The notes beneath the pieces were generated by a model. That model saw only the letters and a program-made list of their open reading frames with translations. It was not told where the DNA came from and searched no databases. A stretch of DNA of 64,000 bases. Source: Aldrovandia affinis. Taxonomy: Eukaryota; Chordata; Actinopteri; Notacanthiformes; Halosauridae. The translations under genes and the position numbers were made by a program. The stretch covers positions 1,046,501 through 1,110,500 of the forward strand of contig JAINUG010000215.1 in assembly GCA_029706075.1 (NCBI GenBank), in the 5' to 3' direction. Below are positions 47,022 to 58,682 of the stretch, one piece after another; the first letter of the stretch is position 1; every line of letters begins with the position of its first letter.

Positions 47022-48023
47022 CCTGAATTCTTTGTGGCATGGATTCAACAAGGTGCTGGAAACATTATCCAGAGATTCTGGTCCATGTTGACATGATATC
47101 ATCACGCAGTTGCTGCAGATCTGTCGGCTGCACATTCATGTTGCGAATCTTCTGTTCCACTACATCCCAAAGGTGCTCTATTGGACTGAGATCTGGTGAC
47201 TGTGGAGGCCATTGGAGTATACTGAACTCATTGTCATGTTAGTGGGACCAGCTTAAGATGACGTGTGCTTTGTGACATGGCGCATTATCCTGCTGTAAGT
47301 AGCTATTAGAAGATGGGTAGACTGTGGCCATAAAGGGATGCACATGGTCAGCAACAAGACTCAGGTAGGATGTGGCATTTAAATAATGCTCAAGTGGTAT
47401 TAAGGGGCCTAATGTGTGCCAAGAAAACATTCCCCACACAATTACACCACCACCACCAGCCTGAACCGTTGACACAAAGCAGGATGGATGCATGGATTCA
47501 TATTGTTTACGCCAAATTCAACTGTGCTCAACTGTGAGCCTGTGCCCACTGTAGCCCACTTTCCTGTTTTTAGCTGACAGGAGTGGAACCTGGTGTGGTC
47601 TTCTACTGCTGTAGCCCATCCACTTCAAGGCTCGACGTGTTGTACCACTGTTGTAACGTGTGGTTATTCAAGTTACTGTCGCTTGAACCAGTCTGGCCAA
47701 TCTCCTCTGACCTCTCTCATTAACAAGGCGTTTTCGCCCACAGAAATGCCGCTCATTGGATGTTTTTTGTTTTTCGCACCATTCTCTGTAAACTCTAGAG
47801 ACTGCTGTGCATGAGATACTCACACCACCCCATCTGGCACCAACAATCATTCCACGGTCAAAGTCACTTAGATCACATTTCTTCCCCATTCAGATTTTTG
47901 GTCTGAAGAACAACTGAACCGCTTGACCATGTCTGTATGCTTTTATGCATTGAGTTGCTGCCACATGATTGGCTGATTAACGAGCAGGTGTACAGGTGTA
48001 CCTAATAAAGTGGCCACTGAGAG
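47022..48023 (-). mobile_element. Tc1/mariner element lacking one terminus
   Basis: This is the same family as the copy at 12.6 kb, on the minus strand. Its outer terminus at 48001-48023 reads CCTAATAAAGTGGCCACTGA on the plus strand. The other end stops after the transposase C-terminus at about 47022. There the expected terminal repeat is replaced by unrelated sequence and the 211-bp MITE. Confidence 0.88.
47030..47889 (-). pseudogene. Tc1-type transposase, inactivated
   Basis: The N-terminal part begins MGKKCDLSDFDRGMIVGARW, followed by a short deletion in the second helix region compared with the 12.6-kb copy. It continues with HFCGRKRLVNERGQRR, so the arginine codon that has become a stop in the other copy is intact here. 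Around 47239-47493 comes QAGGGGVIVWGMFSWHTLGP and an intact QQDNAPCHKA. A frameshift precedes SPDLSPIEHLWDV, so the catalytic Glu is in another frame. Several breaks make it non-functional. Confidence 0.9.
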
Positions 48024-49052
48024 TATATATATATATATATATTCAAATGAGCATCCTGATACAAAAATATGCAGTCCCATAACTGGGTTGGTGGTAATCA
48101 CACCGCGCCTGCTTGACACCTTCGGTGTTGAGGTGAATAAAAGCGCCCGATTTGCTGGTGCTCAGATCAAGCCCTGGAGAAAGATTAATCGCACCCCGCT
48201 CCGCGGGAGGTCCAACCACTCCACAGCGCCGTCTTTTCCAGACTCGCTCACGAGGGGAAGGCAGGAATGTAATAAAATGCAATCCCGGTACGTTTCCATT
48301 ACTGAAAACTTCTGAATCTTAGACACTGTTTTAAGAACTGCTCCCCCTCCCCCAAAAAAACAAAAAAACACTATCCCGCTGACAGACAGCTCCTGTACTC
48401 AGGTTTCAGAACGCCGGTATTTTTTATATAAGGAGTGCCTTAAATAAGTCTCCTGTGTGCTGCAAAAACAGTAACATCAGGTATCAAACTGAATGCAGTC
48501 ATCTTTTGCAGCGTCTATAGCCGGGAAATTGTAGGGCCAGTGCGATCCATTCATGTGCTGTGATCTAGTGTTTAGCCATGGCGATGCATGGGTTTAGAAC
48601 AAGAATGCAAAAAGTACAGCATAGATCATTTTTCATACATTCGCCATAGGAATGCACCAATAAATGCACCAACTTGACTTTCAAAGGCTTTAAAAAATCT
48701 GTCTAGATTAAACATGCCATAACAAGCTTTTTTTTTTAGTTAAAAATATACAACAGTCTCTTTAAGCTTCATACTGATATTTAGTGATCTCCCACATCGT
48801 TAGGTGAATAGCACAAGTATGTCAAGCACAATGCAAACGAACCATTGATAGACTGCATGCAATGTGAACAGAACATGCAGGGAAAAAACATTAACAGCAG
48901 GACAGGGTCCCTCGTCCTTCAGTAAAGCTCATTAAATCACGATGCATTCACCCAAGAAATAGGCCACTTCATATCATGTCAGTTCATTCATTTATGTAAA
49001 AAATGAAGCAGTAAATGTGTGTATGTAAAGGATGTGCGTGTGAATATATCTA
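48024..49052. other. Unassigned sequence
   Basis: Starts with a TA run (48025-48040). The 101-codon frame at 48010-48315 and its opposite-strand frame are not recognised. The rest is AT-rich. Confidence 0.5.
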
Positions 49053-49190
49053 CAGTGGTCGGAGAAGGAATTCACACCCTGGAACAGTTTTCACATCTTC
49101 TTGCCTCAGAGCTTGAAATACGCCATGATACTTGTAAATAATAATTCATTTTTCTGATCGAAACAACCTACCCCACACTGTCAAAACAAA
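49053..49190. mobile_element. Solo Tc1-type terminus
   Basis: After TA, CAGTGGTCGGAGAAGGAATT continues into CACACCCT and resembles a known style of fish Tc1 terminal repeat (CAGTG, then TCGGAAAAGTATTCACACC). No second terminus or transposase follows, so this is an end fragment. Confidence 0.5.
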
Positions 49191-49351
49191 GCAAAAAAAA
49201 GATTAATAAATAATAAATAAAAGTAAAAAACTGAGATGTATCGATTCGACTCCTTTCCTATGGCAAACAAATTAGTTCAGGTGCAAAATATGATCATCAA
49301 ATTCACTCAGTTTAATGGCTTCTGTATACGTGCAATACTAGTGCAATATAT

Positions 49352-49990
49352 AGTGGATAGACAAAAAAATAGAAACACTAAACAATATATGAACTTTTAT
49401 TAACTAATAAGTAGTTCGGCCGACATTTCCCTTCAGAACGACCTCAATCCTTCTCAAAATGCTGTCGTACAAGTTTTAACTGTTTTTAGTGGGATATTCT
49501 TTCTGGACCATAATTGAAGAAGGAAAGCCTCCAGTTCTTTGAGAGATAAAGGTGGTGGAAATCTACTCTACACTCTATGTTCCAGAACCTCCCATAAAGG
49601 TTCAATGATGTTTAGATCTGGTGAATGGGGACGCCATGGAAGGTGTTTGACTTCAACCTGGTGTTCATGAAACCACCCTTGAATCTGTTTAGCAGTGTGT
49701 ATGGGGGTGTTATTGTCTGGCCTTCACGGCAGTCTATGGGGGCAGTCCTGATTTTTATATCAGTTAGGCAAATAAATATGGATTGTGGTTTCTTACAAAG
49801 TTCTAATGATGTAAGAGGCATGAAGCTGATCATTTCCCTGTCTTTTGGTTCAGGAGTGTGTTGTGTAACCACTGTTTTTCCTACGGTCAATATAACCACT
49901 GTAAAGAGTTGCCTAGAGCCTATGTTTGTGTCAAACCACCTTCATAAACTACAGGATATATCTTTATTTTTTTAACCTAGAGGCAGGGCT
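49352..49990 (-). mobile_element. Tc1-like element fragment, second copy of the 39.3-kb family
   Basis: The left end (GTGGATAGACAAAAAAATAG, then AAACACTAAACAATATATGA) and the following sequence match the element at 39349, including CTAATAAGTAGTTCGGCCGA and TTCAGAACGACCTCAATCC. Minus-strand transposase traces lie around 49560-49700 but are broken. No right terminus is found. Confidence 0.8.
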
Positions 49991-50155
49991 TATTCTGACA
50001 GTTGTGGGCGGGGCCTCCGGGTGTGGCCCTAGTGTGTCATATTTACTCACCTTTTAGTGTGTAGCGAATCACTCATTGAGACCCACGTTTTGATGTGCAG
50101 TGAAATATTGAGTGAACTCCACCTTATAGTGATTGGGGTATTCCTCTTATAGTGT

Positions 50156-50688
50156 GTGCTGAATTACCCCTTCAAACCCTACACACCTGCCAGACCTCTC
50201 CGTTCTGCTACCTCAGGACGTCTAGCACCTCCCCCCCTCCGCACCTGCGCTTCCTGGTCACGTCTCCTGTCGGTTCTGGCTCCACGATGGTGGAATGACC
50301 TTCCTGTGGAAGTCAGAACAGCTGAGACCCTGGCCACCTTCAAGCGACGACTGAAGACTCACCTCTTCAGGGTGCACCTCTCCCGTAGTCCGGTTTTTGT
50401 TAACTTAGGGACATGGTTGCTTAGTTTACACGTCTACTTGTTTGTATTGTATTAGGCTTAGGCGTTATTTCCTGCATTTGAGTGCTTTACTGCTACCTCT
50501 GAATTGTGGCTACAGATTTACCTACAGGGTCCTAGTTTAACTATGTGGTTGCTCCTAGCACCCAGGAATTGTACTTCCCACTAGGGTGGCTTTCAGCTAA
50601 ACTGTTCTTGACTACGGTTAACACTTTGTTGTACGTCGCTCTGGATAAGAGCGTCTGCCAAATGCCTGTAATGTAATGTAATGTAATG
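50156..50688 (+). mobile_element. L2-clade LINE, 5'-truncated 3' end (family B)
   Basis: The first 260 bp encode the end of the reverse transcriptase protein (YTPARPLRSATSGRL, PRWWNDLPVEVRTAETLATF, KRRLKTHLF). The 3' UTR ends with the perfect hairpin CGCTCTGGATAAGAGCG (50637-50653) and (TGTAA)n/(TAATG)n. This is the structure known from eel UnaL2, in which the hairpin is needed for recognition by its reverse transcriptase. Truncated and inactive. Confidence 0.9.
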
Positions 50689-52200
50689 TGATCCATAGCT
50701 GGATATGTAGTGAAATACTAAGTGAGCCCCACTTTATAGTGTTTGAGCACCATCATATACAGTTTGTACATCACTCTGCTGTGTGAAGCGCATTACTTGG
50801 GTCCCTTTCAGACAGCCCAGTCCACACCGACTCCTCTCCCCTTTTGCCCCTACTGTAGCGCCCCCCTCTGGGAGGCTCCTTATTTATTTTGGGTCATTAT
50901 TTCATGTATTATTTTCTGTCCTGCCCTAAGTTAACTTGTGTCCATTTGACCCATTCTAAGTCCAGCTGTACTGGTTGCTGCTATTTATTATTTTTAATAA
51001 CTTGCTCTCTAAACAAAAATAAATTGCATCTATTTTTGTATACAGTCTTCATCATTATTTCAGTTGAATACCCTGTAGCGGGGAAGTGTCTTTATCCTGA
51101 GCCACACAGTCACCAGTTAGCAGGTCTCTTCCCCATATAGGAGAGTGGCGTAGTCCTTCGTAATGTAAGCCCTAGGCTAGTTCAACACAAGGAATTATTT
51201 TTCCACATTTTCTTAAATGGAATTTTCTGGCTTCTTTGTCTTCATGACTTGTTCCAATACCACGCAAACAATCAAAGATCCCACAAAAACGGTTCGGTAA
51301 TGGGTATACTCTAAAATAAAGTTATCACAATTAAATAAGGTGAATAAGGCCAACAATGAAGCACACAGCATCCAACCAATTTGTCAAAGGAGCACAAATT
51401 GCCCTGTGTGTATGTGCGTGTGTGTGTGCATTTGACAACAAACAGTATAATATGCAAATGGTTCATTTGTTTATATAGAGCAAAATAAAGCAAATACAAA
51501 GCAGCTGGAGTAGAAACAACAAGGCTCTCCCCTGTAGCCTCGTGCTTCCTGAAGCCTAACATGTCCTGTGCGTTATGTCCTGTAGCTCGAAGGCAAGCAT
51601 ACCGTCTTACATTTCAGTACGATACCAATGTGGTAGTTCAGCAGGTTTTTGCCATACCACAGTCTTTGTCTACGATTCAACACACAGGCTCTGTATTTCG
51701 TTTAAAAGCATTAACAGGTGGGAAGATGTGCCCCCCCCGCCCCCATCTGTGTTAAGACTACAAAGAGCATTGTCTGAGCTCTGACATTCCTGTCCCATTT
51801 TCCTTGAGTTACAGCCCTCAGATGGAAGACCTGGTGGATGAGCTCTCATTCCTGACCTGTCACCTGTGTCCCACCTGGGGCAGGAGATGTGAAATGGGTG
51901 TAGTGTTCTGAGACCCAAGGAACAAAACGCTGAACTCATCGTGCTGCACAAAAAAGAAAAAGCCTGCACTTGCTCGAAATTGTTAATCAAAGATAAGAAC
52001 ACTGAACAATGGCCTGTTCTCATACATAATGATTAGAACAGGCCTTTCAGCTCATTGAGGCTCATCATGTCCTACTGTATGAACACCATTTAGAGAGCAT
52101 GTTACGAACAGAACACGGTATGGTTAGGTTTCATTCATCTAAGGGCCCACCCCACCTCCACTTCTTGCCAGCACTACAAAAACACAACACATGCATGCAA
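50689..52200. other. Unassigned sequence
   Basis: Single-copy-looking DNA. Longest frame 117 codons on minus (51670-52023), not recognised. Confidence 0.45.
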
Positions 52201-52202
52201 AG

Positions 52203-52271
<69 letters not shown>

Positions 52272-52410
52272 GACAAACATACCACACACACACACACACA
52301 CACTCACACACAGACAGACAATCACACCACACACACACACATACACTCACACACAGACAGATAATCACACCACACACACACACATACATACACACACACA
52401 CACACACATA
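52203..52410. repeat. (CA)n microsatellite, compound
   Basis: A pure CA run of about 64 bp is followed by three similar blocks of CACACC(AC)n with CAGACAGA(C/T)AATCA spacers. Confidence 0.96.
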
Positions 52411-53440
52411 ATGCTGTGCATTCCAATTAATTTGATATTATATTCTGCAGCTTCAAAGATGAATGGCTGTAAATAATCAAACTTGTTTTTAAATGTCATG
52501 TATGGTAATTTGATTATATTGCTTTTTTTTCTTCCGCAGAATTGTATGGAACTCCAGTTCAGACTCACTGTGAGAGACTCGCATTCAGCCAGGAAAATTA
52601 ATAACATCAATGAATTACCTATTATTTTGTGTAATGCTCTTAGGTTATCCTTCATGAATATGGATGAGAATGAATAAAGATATTGTTTCTGTTGATTAAC
52701 AGCCATTGAATACTGATCCAAGTAATCGATCAGTCATCTCATGAATATTCAAATAGGCTTAATTGACCATTCGTTCTCAATGTTACCACATGCATATCAC
52801 TTACACACATGCATACCCCCTCTGCCACGCACGCACACACACACACAAACATACACACACTGTGGTAGCAGATTTGCTAAGAAAATAGTACAGGCAGTCA
52901 AGTTACATGACTACTGATATATACTTGCAGCTGCCAATAAAGACACAACACAGAAAAAACAAACCCATCCACTGCAGCAAAATGACTCAACCTTTAGGAC
53001 AGGGATAAATTCACAGGGCTCATAGTCTAAATCAACCACTTAAATGATATTGAAGCTCTTGGTAAATCACCTAAACCAACTGTTTAATAAAAAAACACAC
53101 AGACCTACTTTCAATGGGCTGGGTGCACTTGTTTTTCTGAGCAGTCTTGCAATATCAACACAGCAGCAAACCAGCAAGCTACATATTACAAATGAATGTC
53201 ATTTTCATGAAATTGTAACTTTGTGCATGACCCACCGGGGGGGGTCTCAGCCCCCATCATTTCAGATCCACTGCTGTAAACAATGCAACTGCACAATGAA
53301 CAATGAACCACAATGTGCACGTTCTACCAAACACCTTACTTTGCCTCTGTGATTCAACCCCCTCCAATATAAGCACATAAATAGTTAAATGCACAACCCA
53401 CACCAGTGCTGAGAGAGCAAAGCCCTTTAAAGCCAATTTT
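52411..53440. other. Unassigned sequence with a conserved-element-like block
   Basis: 52430-52690 is AT-rich, repeat-free and open for 64 codons on plus. TTTTTTTTCTTCCGCAG at about 52524-52540 looks like a splice acceptor. A short CA run lies at 52826-52860. No product is recognised. Confidence 0.35.

Positions 53441-53441
<1 letters not shown>

Positions 53442-53472
<31 letters not shown>
53442..53472. repeat. Short (CA)n microsatellite
   Basis: About 15 CA units. Confidence 0.95.
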
Positions 53473-53474
<2 letters not shown>

Positions 53475-53783
53475 ACACCCCTGTGATTTTCACTAATTAG
53501 GTCAAGCAAATTTGATGCCACTAGAGACTGTGGTTAAGACAGCACCGGGATGTATTACCACTTTAGCAGCAAACCGAAGGAACAGAGGGACTGCACGTCC
53601 CAAACAATTTAGAATGAGAGGAATGGAATTTAATTACTTGAAATACATCCAACCCATGAGCGCTGCTTGGAGTACATAGCTTTTACTCACAATCGCTAAA
53701 AATCCTTTAGGCACACCAAACAAATAAAATAGCTGGATCATTTATGTTCCTATCTCCAGCTGGACACAATCAATCTAACATAT
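53473..53783. other. Unassigned sequence
   Basis: Nothing is recognised. Confidence 0.5.

Positions 53784-53818
<35 letters not shown>
53784..53818. repeat. Short (CA)n microsatellite
   Basis: About 17 CA units, giving a His-Thr run in the overlapping frame. Confidence 0.95.
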
Positions 53819-53822
<4 letters not shown>

Positions 53823-54124
53823 CTGGCTGTGTAATCACCACCAAATGTCCTGACAACTACACTCAGCTCAGCATGATTCAAGAAGTTGACCATTGTAGCT
53901 CATTAAATTCAGAGAGGAAAAACATGGATGACGGTAAGGAAAATGATAAATATCTCTAATGATACAAGCAAATTGACAACTTTTTGCAGTGTGTAAATAT
54001 TTTGGTTATATTCTACATTCAAAATAATCCCAAATTATATTTGACACTGATTCACATAACGTAAGGAAGCAAGAATAAATTGAATGAATCTGTCACTCCT
54101 CTAAAAACTTTGAACATCCAGAAT
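53819..54124. other. Unassigned sequence
   Basis: Nothing is recognised. Confidence 0.5.
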
Positions 54125-54250
54125 GTGTGTATGTATGTATGTATGTATGTATGTATGTATGTATTTATGTATGTGTGTATGTATGTATGCATGTATGTAT
54201 TTATTGTGTGTATGTATGTATGCATGTATGTATTTACTGTGTGTATTTAT
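54125..54250. repeat. (GTAT)n microsatellite
   Basis: TATG tetranucleotide repeats with TTTATTGTGTG interruptions. A roughly 40-bp higher-order unit is repeated twice. Cys-Met-Tyr-Val frames over it are artefacts. Confidence 0.95.
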
Positions 54251-57030
54251 TGTGGCACATATCTCAGTAAAATTGTCTACAACATTTCAAATATTTGCTG
54301 ACAGTTCCATTCCATACTTTTTTCGCAATGTATTTATTTATTTGTTTGTTTGGTCGTTTGTTTATCAATCTATTTATTTATTGGCTGCTAAAAGCAACCT
54401 TCGAAAAGTTGATATCTTCACTTAAGCTACGTGCTTAATGCCCTCTAGCTTCAGCAGGAAGCATAGCATTTAATCCAACGCATCATAGAGGAGAAGTTTA
54501 TCGTCTTGATGGCAGAATGCCCCAAAGAGTACAAGGCCTCTCTGGAATCATACAAAGACCAATAAAAAGAACTTACCATGGAGGTGAATCTTTGCTAACC
54601 TCTATAATGGGCATAGCAGCTTTGTTTGCGGCACAATCAAAATGGTTGTATATTTTTAAAACACTATGCATACAGTTGTACATTTAAGCATGTCAAAACG
54701 GTAATGAAATAGGTCTTTAAAACATAATACAAATATAATTCTTCATTCAACATTCAACACTCCACATAACATATGTTTCCTCTTGCAATTTTAGTAAGGG
54801 GGGCTAGTACTGTTTATTAATATTTAGCTAGCTAACATTTTAAGGATTTGGTCAGGGTCTGTTGATATATATATATATGTGTGTGTGTGTCTGTGTGTGT
54901 ATACACACACATTTCCCTCCAAAATGATATACATTATAGATGATCATCATTGTCATCATCAACATATTTATTTATAAATCTAATTTCATACAATGCCATG
55001 TAACCAAAAGTGCTTTACGTGTAAAATAAATATCAAAATATATATAATTATTCATTTGAAAAACATTTTTAAATGGAGGAACCTGTTTGTAGAAATATCC
55101 TAAAATAGTTTTCCCTATTTTTCACCCAAAAAATTTGGATATTATTCACAAATTTGATGCCGTTCAATCATTTATTCAGCACGAAGTGCAACTTCCGCCG
55201 TGGCTGGAAAATTGCAAATCTTAGCAAAAGTTGGAAAAAATCGAACGTGTGCATCGAATCCATGGGAGCAGTGTGCACCAGAACAACAGAACTGCAACCA
55301 GAACCGGACTGCTTCCACTGAATGACCACAGAGGCTTTCATCCGTCTGCCTCAGTGAACAGCTCCCTCAGAGTAACAGCAGTACCTGCATTTTACCACCA
55401 GACAGCAAATTTCCACCAATAAGGGCACATGTGGCCCCCTCCACTGTGCCTGTTGTTGCTTATTCGGTTGCTGTGGTTGTTTGATTGGGGTGTGGGTGGT
55501 TGGTGTCAGTGAGAACTTAACACGGAGCCCACTGTTGCAAATTAATTTGATTATCTTTTTTGGAACAGATTAGATGAGTACCCACCCACCCACAGAATTA
55601 AAAGTGAACAAGCAATATACAATGTTGAAGAGTGGAATGCATTTTTTCCTATTGTGTTCCTAAAATGTGAAAAATGAATATAGATAAAACCCTGTTGATA
55701 AACCAGAGCAAGATTAAAAATCTTCTAAAATCAATATTTTAGGCATCATAATTGATATTCAATGAAGCATTTGTTTTATTTCCATGAGTATTTAATTCAT
55801 ATTTCTGAAGTGGAACTATTGGAACTACTAATTGTATGTACTTTTCTCCTAACTTTTTAACAAGTTACACATACAACGTATCTGTCTGTGGGTGGGTGTG
55901 TGTGTGTGTCTGTTTGTCCATGTATATAAATTCTATTTACAGAATGTTTCTTCATATTCTCAAAACCAAAAAACAGAAGCTATGATTAAATTCACTGTAT
56001 CCGTTATCCTCCTCCACTCTGACAGTGGTATCACCACTTCACACACAGTAGCACTGTTTTCGGTCCAGATAGCCCAGCGCTTTGTCACAATGGCTCTTGC
56101 AGGCTTGGAAGGACAGCAACGTCATCAGGCAGCCATGTTTGCCTTCCAAAATCTCGGAAATCCTCAGGGGTCACATCTGACTGAGCTTGTGGTTATCAGC
56201 AAGCAGAAGGAATTAAGTGTTATATATACTGTCTTTCACTAATTTTTCCTAAATTCACGATGAATTAAGAATTCTCAATGCTGGTGCCATCTTCAGCCAC
56301 GGTGTCCAAACCTGTTACAGCGGCCACAGTGCAGCTGTGAGGCGTTGATTCCGTTCACATAATATACATCCTCCAATCATTGCCTGTTTTTCATTCGGAA
56401 AGGGAAGAACCATCCAAGGCGATGAATTATCAAAAACAATGTCAGAAAATCCGCTAGATGATCAAAATTTGATTTAATCCTGTTCTACTGTCTTGGTGGA
56501 TGTCAACATTTCAGCAACACTGTTTGTTGTCAATACATTTCAATTTACATCTTTCATTGTGACTGTTAAGATTTGAAATAATAATACACCCAACAGGTTT
56601 AACAGCACAAATGCACATACACCAATGAATAAACTGTTATGTTCATACTGTAAAAAGTTTGTGAAAAATGTAATCGATACATAAATATGAAAAAGGTGCC
56701 CATTGTGGTCTATATGTGTCAGGAAAAAGGGCAAGGCTTTGATGTGTCACCTGACTCCATTCATTAAACACTAAACATAAGACTAGATTAAAAAATACAA
56801 ATACTTACCATTATTTTATTAAATTATTAAATAAACATGCCTGTTGTATGCGTGCATTTACATGTTTACCATTTGTAAACATGCATAGCACTGCCTAATT
56901 CGTGTAAAACAATTTAACTAGCCAAGTACAATCTATCATTTCTCCAAATAAATATTTTATGTTCAAATGTAAAAACCTTACTTAATGTGGAATGTATTAA
57001 AGGCTCACAGTGATAATTGTGTTAATAAGA
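54251..57030. other. Unassigned AT-rich sequence, 2.8 kb
   Basis: No repeat families are seen beyond a (TATATG/GTGTGTGT) patch near 54870-54910. A minus-strand CATG|GTAAGT donor-like site lies at 54577-54582 without a matching acceptor. The 116-codon plus frame at 55892-56242 is not recognised. Confidence 0.4.
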
Positions 57031-57300
57031 ATGTGCGCTCTGTAATTAAACGCAACGTTTTAACGCAACGGAGCGGCGTCTAGACATTACTAGATTTGTA
57101 TATCGTGAGGGGCGGGGGGGCTCCATTTGTGTGAGCAGGCCTACGCCACAACTGGGCGGTGGGAGAATTGTGTGTAGCTAGTAGAGGTGTACTGACACAG
57201 ATCAGCGATATCGGCCCATTCAGGGCAAAGAAGGCGTACGGCAATCACCGCTGGGACGGCCGTTTTCATCCTTTCAGACGTTCCCAAGAAAATTGTCATT
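57030..57300. promoter_or_regulatory. CpG- and GC-box-containing block
   Basis: Between AT-rich flanks, this stretch has clustered CG dinucleotides and a GC-box-like GAGGGGCGGGGGGGCTCC near 57108. It lies about 0.8 kb downstream of the candidate first exon on the minus strand, so it would be inside intron 1 of that gene. Regulatory function is only a guess. Confidence 0.25.
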
Positions 57301-58036
57301 TTCGAAGATTACCCTCATAAAGATAAATAAATAAGCGGTCAAAGATATACAAACTTATGTGCGTATGTAGATAGAACGACATTAAACAATCTAATTGAAC
57401 TGATGGACGTGCCGACCACTGGACATAAACGCGTGGGGCAATATTTGCCTATCTTTGCGTTATGATAATATGATGGTTAAATATTAAATGGAAAACGGAA
57501 AGCGGTGAAAGAGTTGCTTATTTATTTATTTTGCTTAGAGCCCTATCCACTTCGTTGGGCAGCTTCAGGATTATATAAATTAGTTATGGCAAATATCTAT
57601 AAGCGTACCAGAAATGAAAATAATGTATATATATAAAAACATATGATGCATGTTAAAATAGCCTGAGTAACTTTAGCATTGTATTGCCGCTATATACACC
57701 TGAATTTTGAGTTTTAGTGCTTGTAGTGCTTTCATTGTAATAAGAGCTGTAACAAGTATCGATGATAATACTGGTCTTAATTCTTTGTGTGAAACGTGCG
57801 CTACCTGTACGTTTGCGGTACAGTGTAAGAAAACGATGGTCATTTAAATTAAATCGACACCAGCACAAAGCACACGGCATGGTCCCCAATTCTGCACCTA
57901 CAGGAAAACTCTGATTTCGCGACACCTTGCTTCAGAAAGAAACTGCAACTCTTGATGTTTTAGTCGATATGCCATAAAATACATTCACATGGTCAGTACT
58001 TCAAAATTCTTTCCAAACACAAATATTATAGCTTAC
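57301..58036. other. Candidate start of intron 1 (minus strand)
   Basis: If the exon to the right is real, this is the 5' part of its first intron. A 90-codon minus frame (57653-57925) is not recognisable, and I see no second exon here. Confidence 0.3.
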
Positions 58037-58088
58037 CTTCTACGGCCCATACAGAGGGTAGTATCCATAAAATCCATAAAATAGCCAT
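58037..58088 (-). CDS. Candidate first coding exon encoding a signal peptide (partial gene)
   Basis: The minus strand reads ATG in a good context (A at -3, G at +4), then 17 codons, MAILWILWILPSVWAVE, plus one base. The exon ends at the consensus donor GAAG|GTAAGC. The peptide has a hydrophobic ILWILWIL core, a helix-breaking Pro and a V-x-A cleavage site before Val-Glu. These are the features of a secretory signal, although there is no N-terminal positive charge. The intron is phase 1, as is usual between signal and extracellular modules in immunoglobulin, CUB, sushi or FN3 proteins. I do not recognise the gene. A longer 95-codon frame overlaps this exon in another frame and looks accidental. 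Confidence 0.45.
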
Positions 58089-58330
58089 AGTTGCGCGGGT
58101 TTCTTAGTACGAAAATGTAAAAAGCCCAGGCATTCAAAGGAAATACGTCCAACAAGCCATTGACAGTAGAAACTGATGGAGACGCGCAAAGCTTCACTAC
58201 AGATAGACTGATCCAGCAGCTCCCATAGAAAGGGAGCACAAATCTAAGCCAAGTTTGGGCGAGACCAAAGGAACGCAGACAAAGGGGATGACATCTCACA
58301 AGATTAACGTTTATTGTCAATTTCTAACAA
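58089..58330 (-). promoter_or_regulatory. Possible 5' UTR and promoter of the signal-peptide exon
   Basis: This is directly upstream of the candidate ATG on the minus strand. The sequence is less AT-rich than its flanks, with CG dinucleotides (CCCGCGCAACT just before ATG, TTTGCGCGTCTCC). It has no clear TATA box. Small upstream ATGs exist. The assignment depends wholly on the exon being real. Confidence 0.25.
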
Positions 58331-58682
58331 AAACGCACATTTAATTTATTTGATCTGAGATATTACTACCTCGGAATTGTTAACCATTATGGCATAACAT
58401 TACTTATACCTCGTATTTTATCTTATTTTTGTATACTGATTGTAGATGTCCACCTAATAAAATGATTAAATTTTCCCTTCTGTCAATCAGACACATAAAG
58501 AAGTTGCTTTGAGCTCATATATGACTAATATATTCGCTTTTAGGAAGCTCCAGAACGTTTGATAAGAGATATGGAAACTAACTTAAAACAAGAACAACGA
58601 CTAAGAAGTTGTAATGTTTTTTAAATGATTTTATTCTTCAACTCATACTGCCTACCTCCTTGTGCTCTTTCCTCTTTGACAG
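58331..58682. other. AT-rich spacer between opposite-strand candidate exons
   Basis: No repeat or gene is seen. The right edge (58650-58682) is the pyrimidine tract CTCCTTGTGCTCTTTCCTCT followed by TTGACAG. Confidence 0.4.

Noticed and set aside
54577-54640. Minus-strand exon ending at ATG|GTAAGT
   Set aside because: The donor is good, but I found no acceptor with a pyrimidine tract at a sensible distance and no recognisable peptide.
58033-58320. 95-codon minus frame starting MTINVNLVRC
   Set aside because: It reads through the proposed donor in a different frame, ends in Arg codons and a stop created by GTAAGC, and has no domain. The short signal-peptide frame explains the sequence better.
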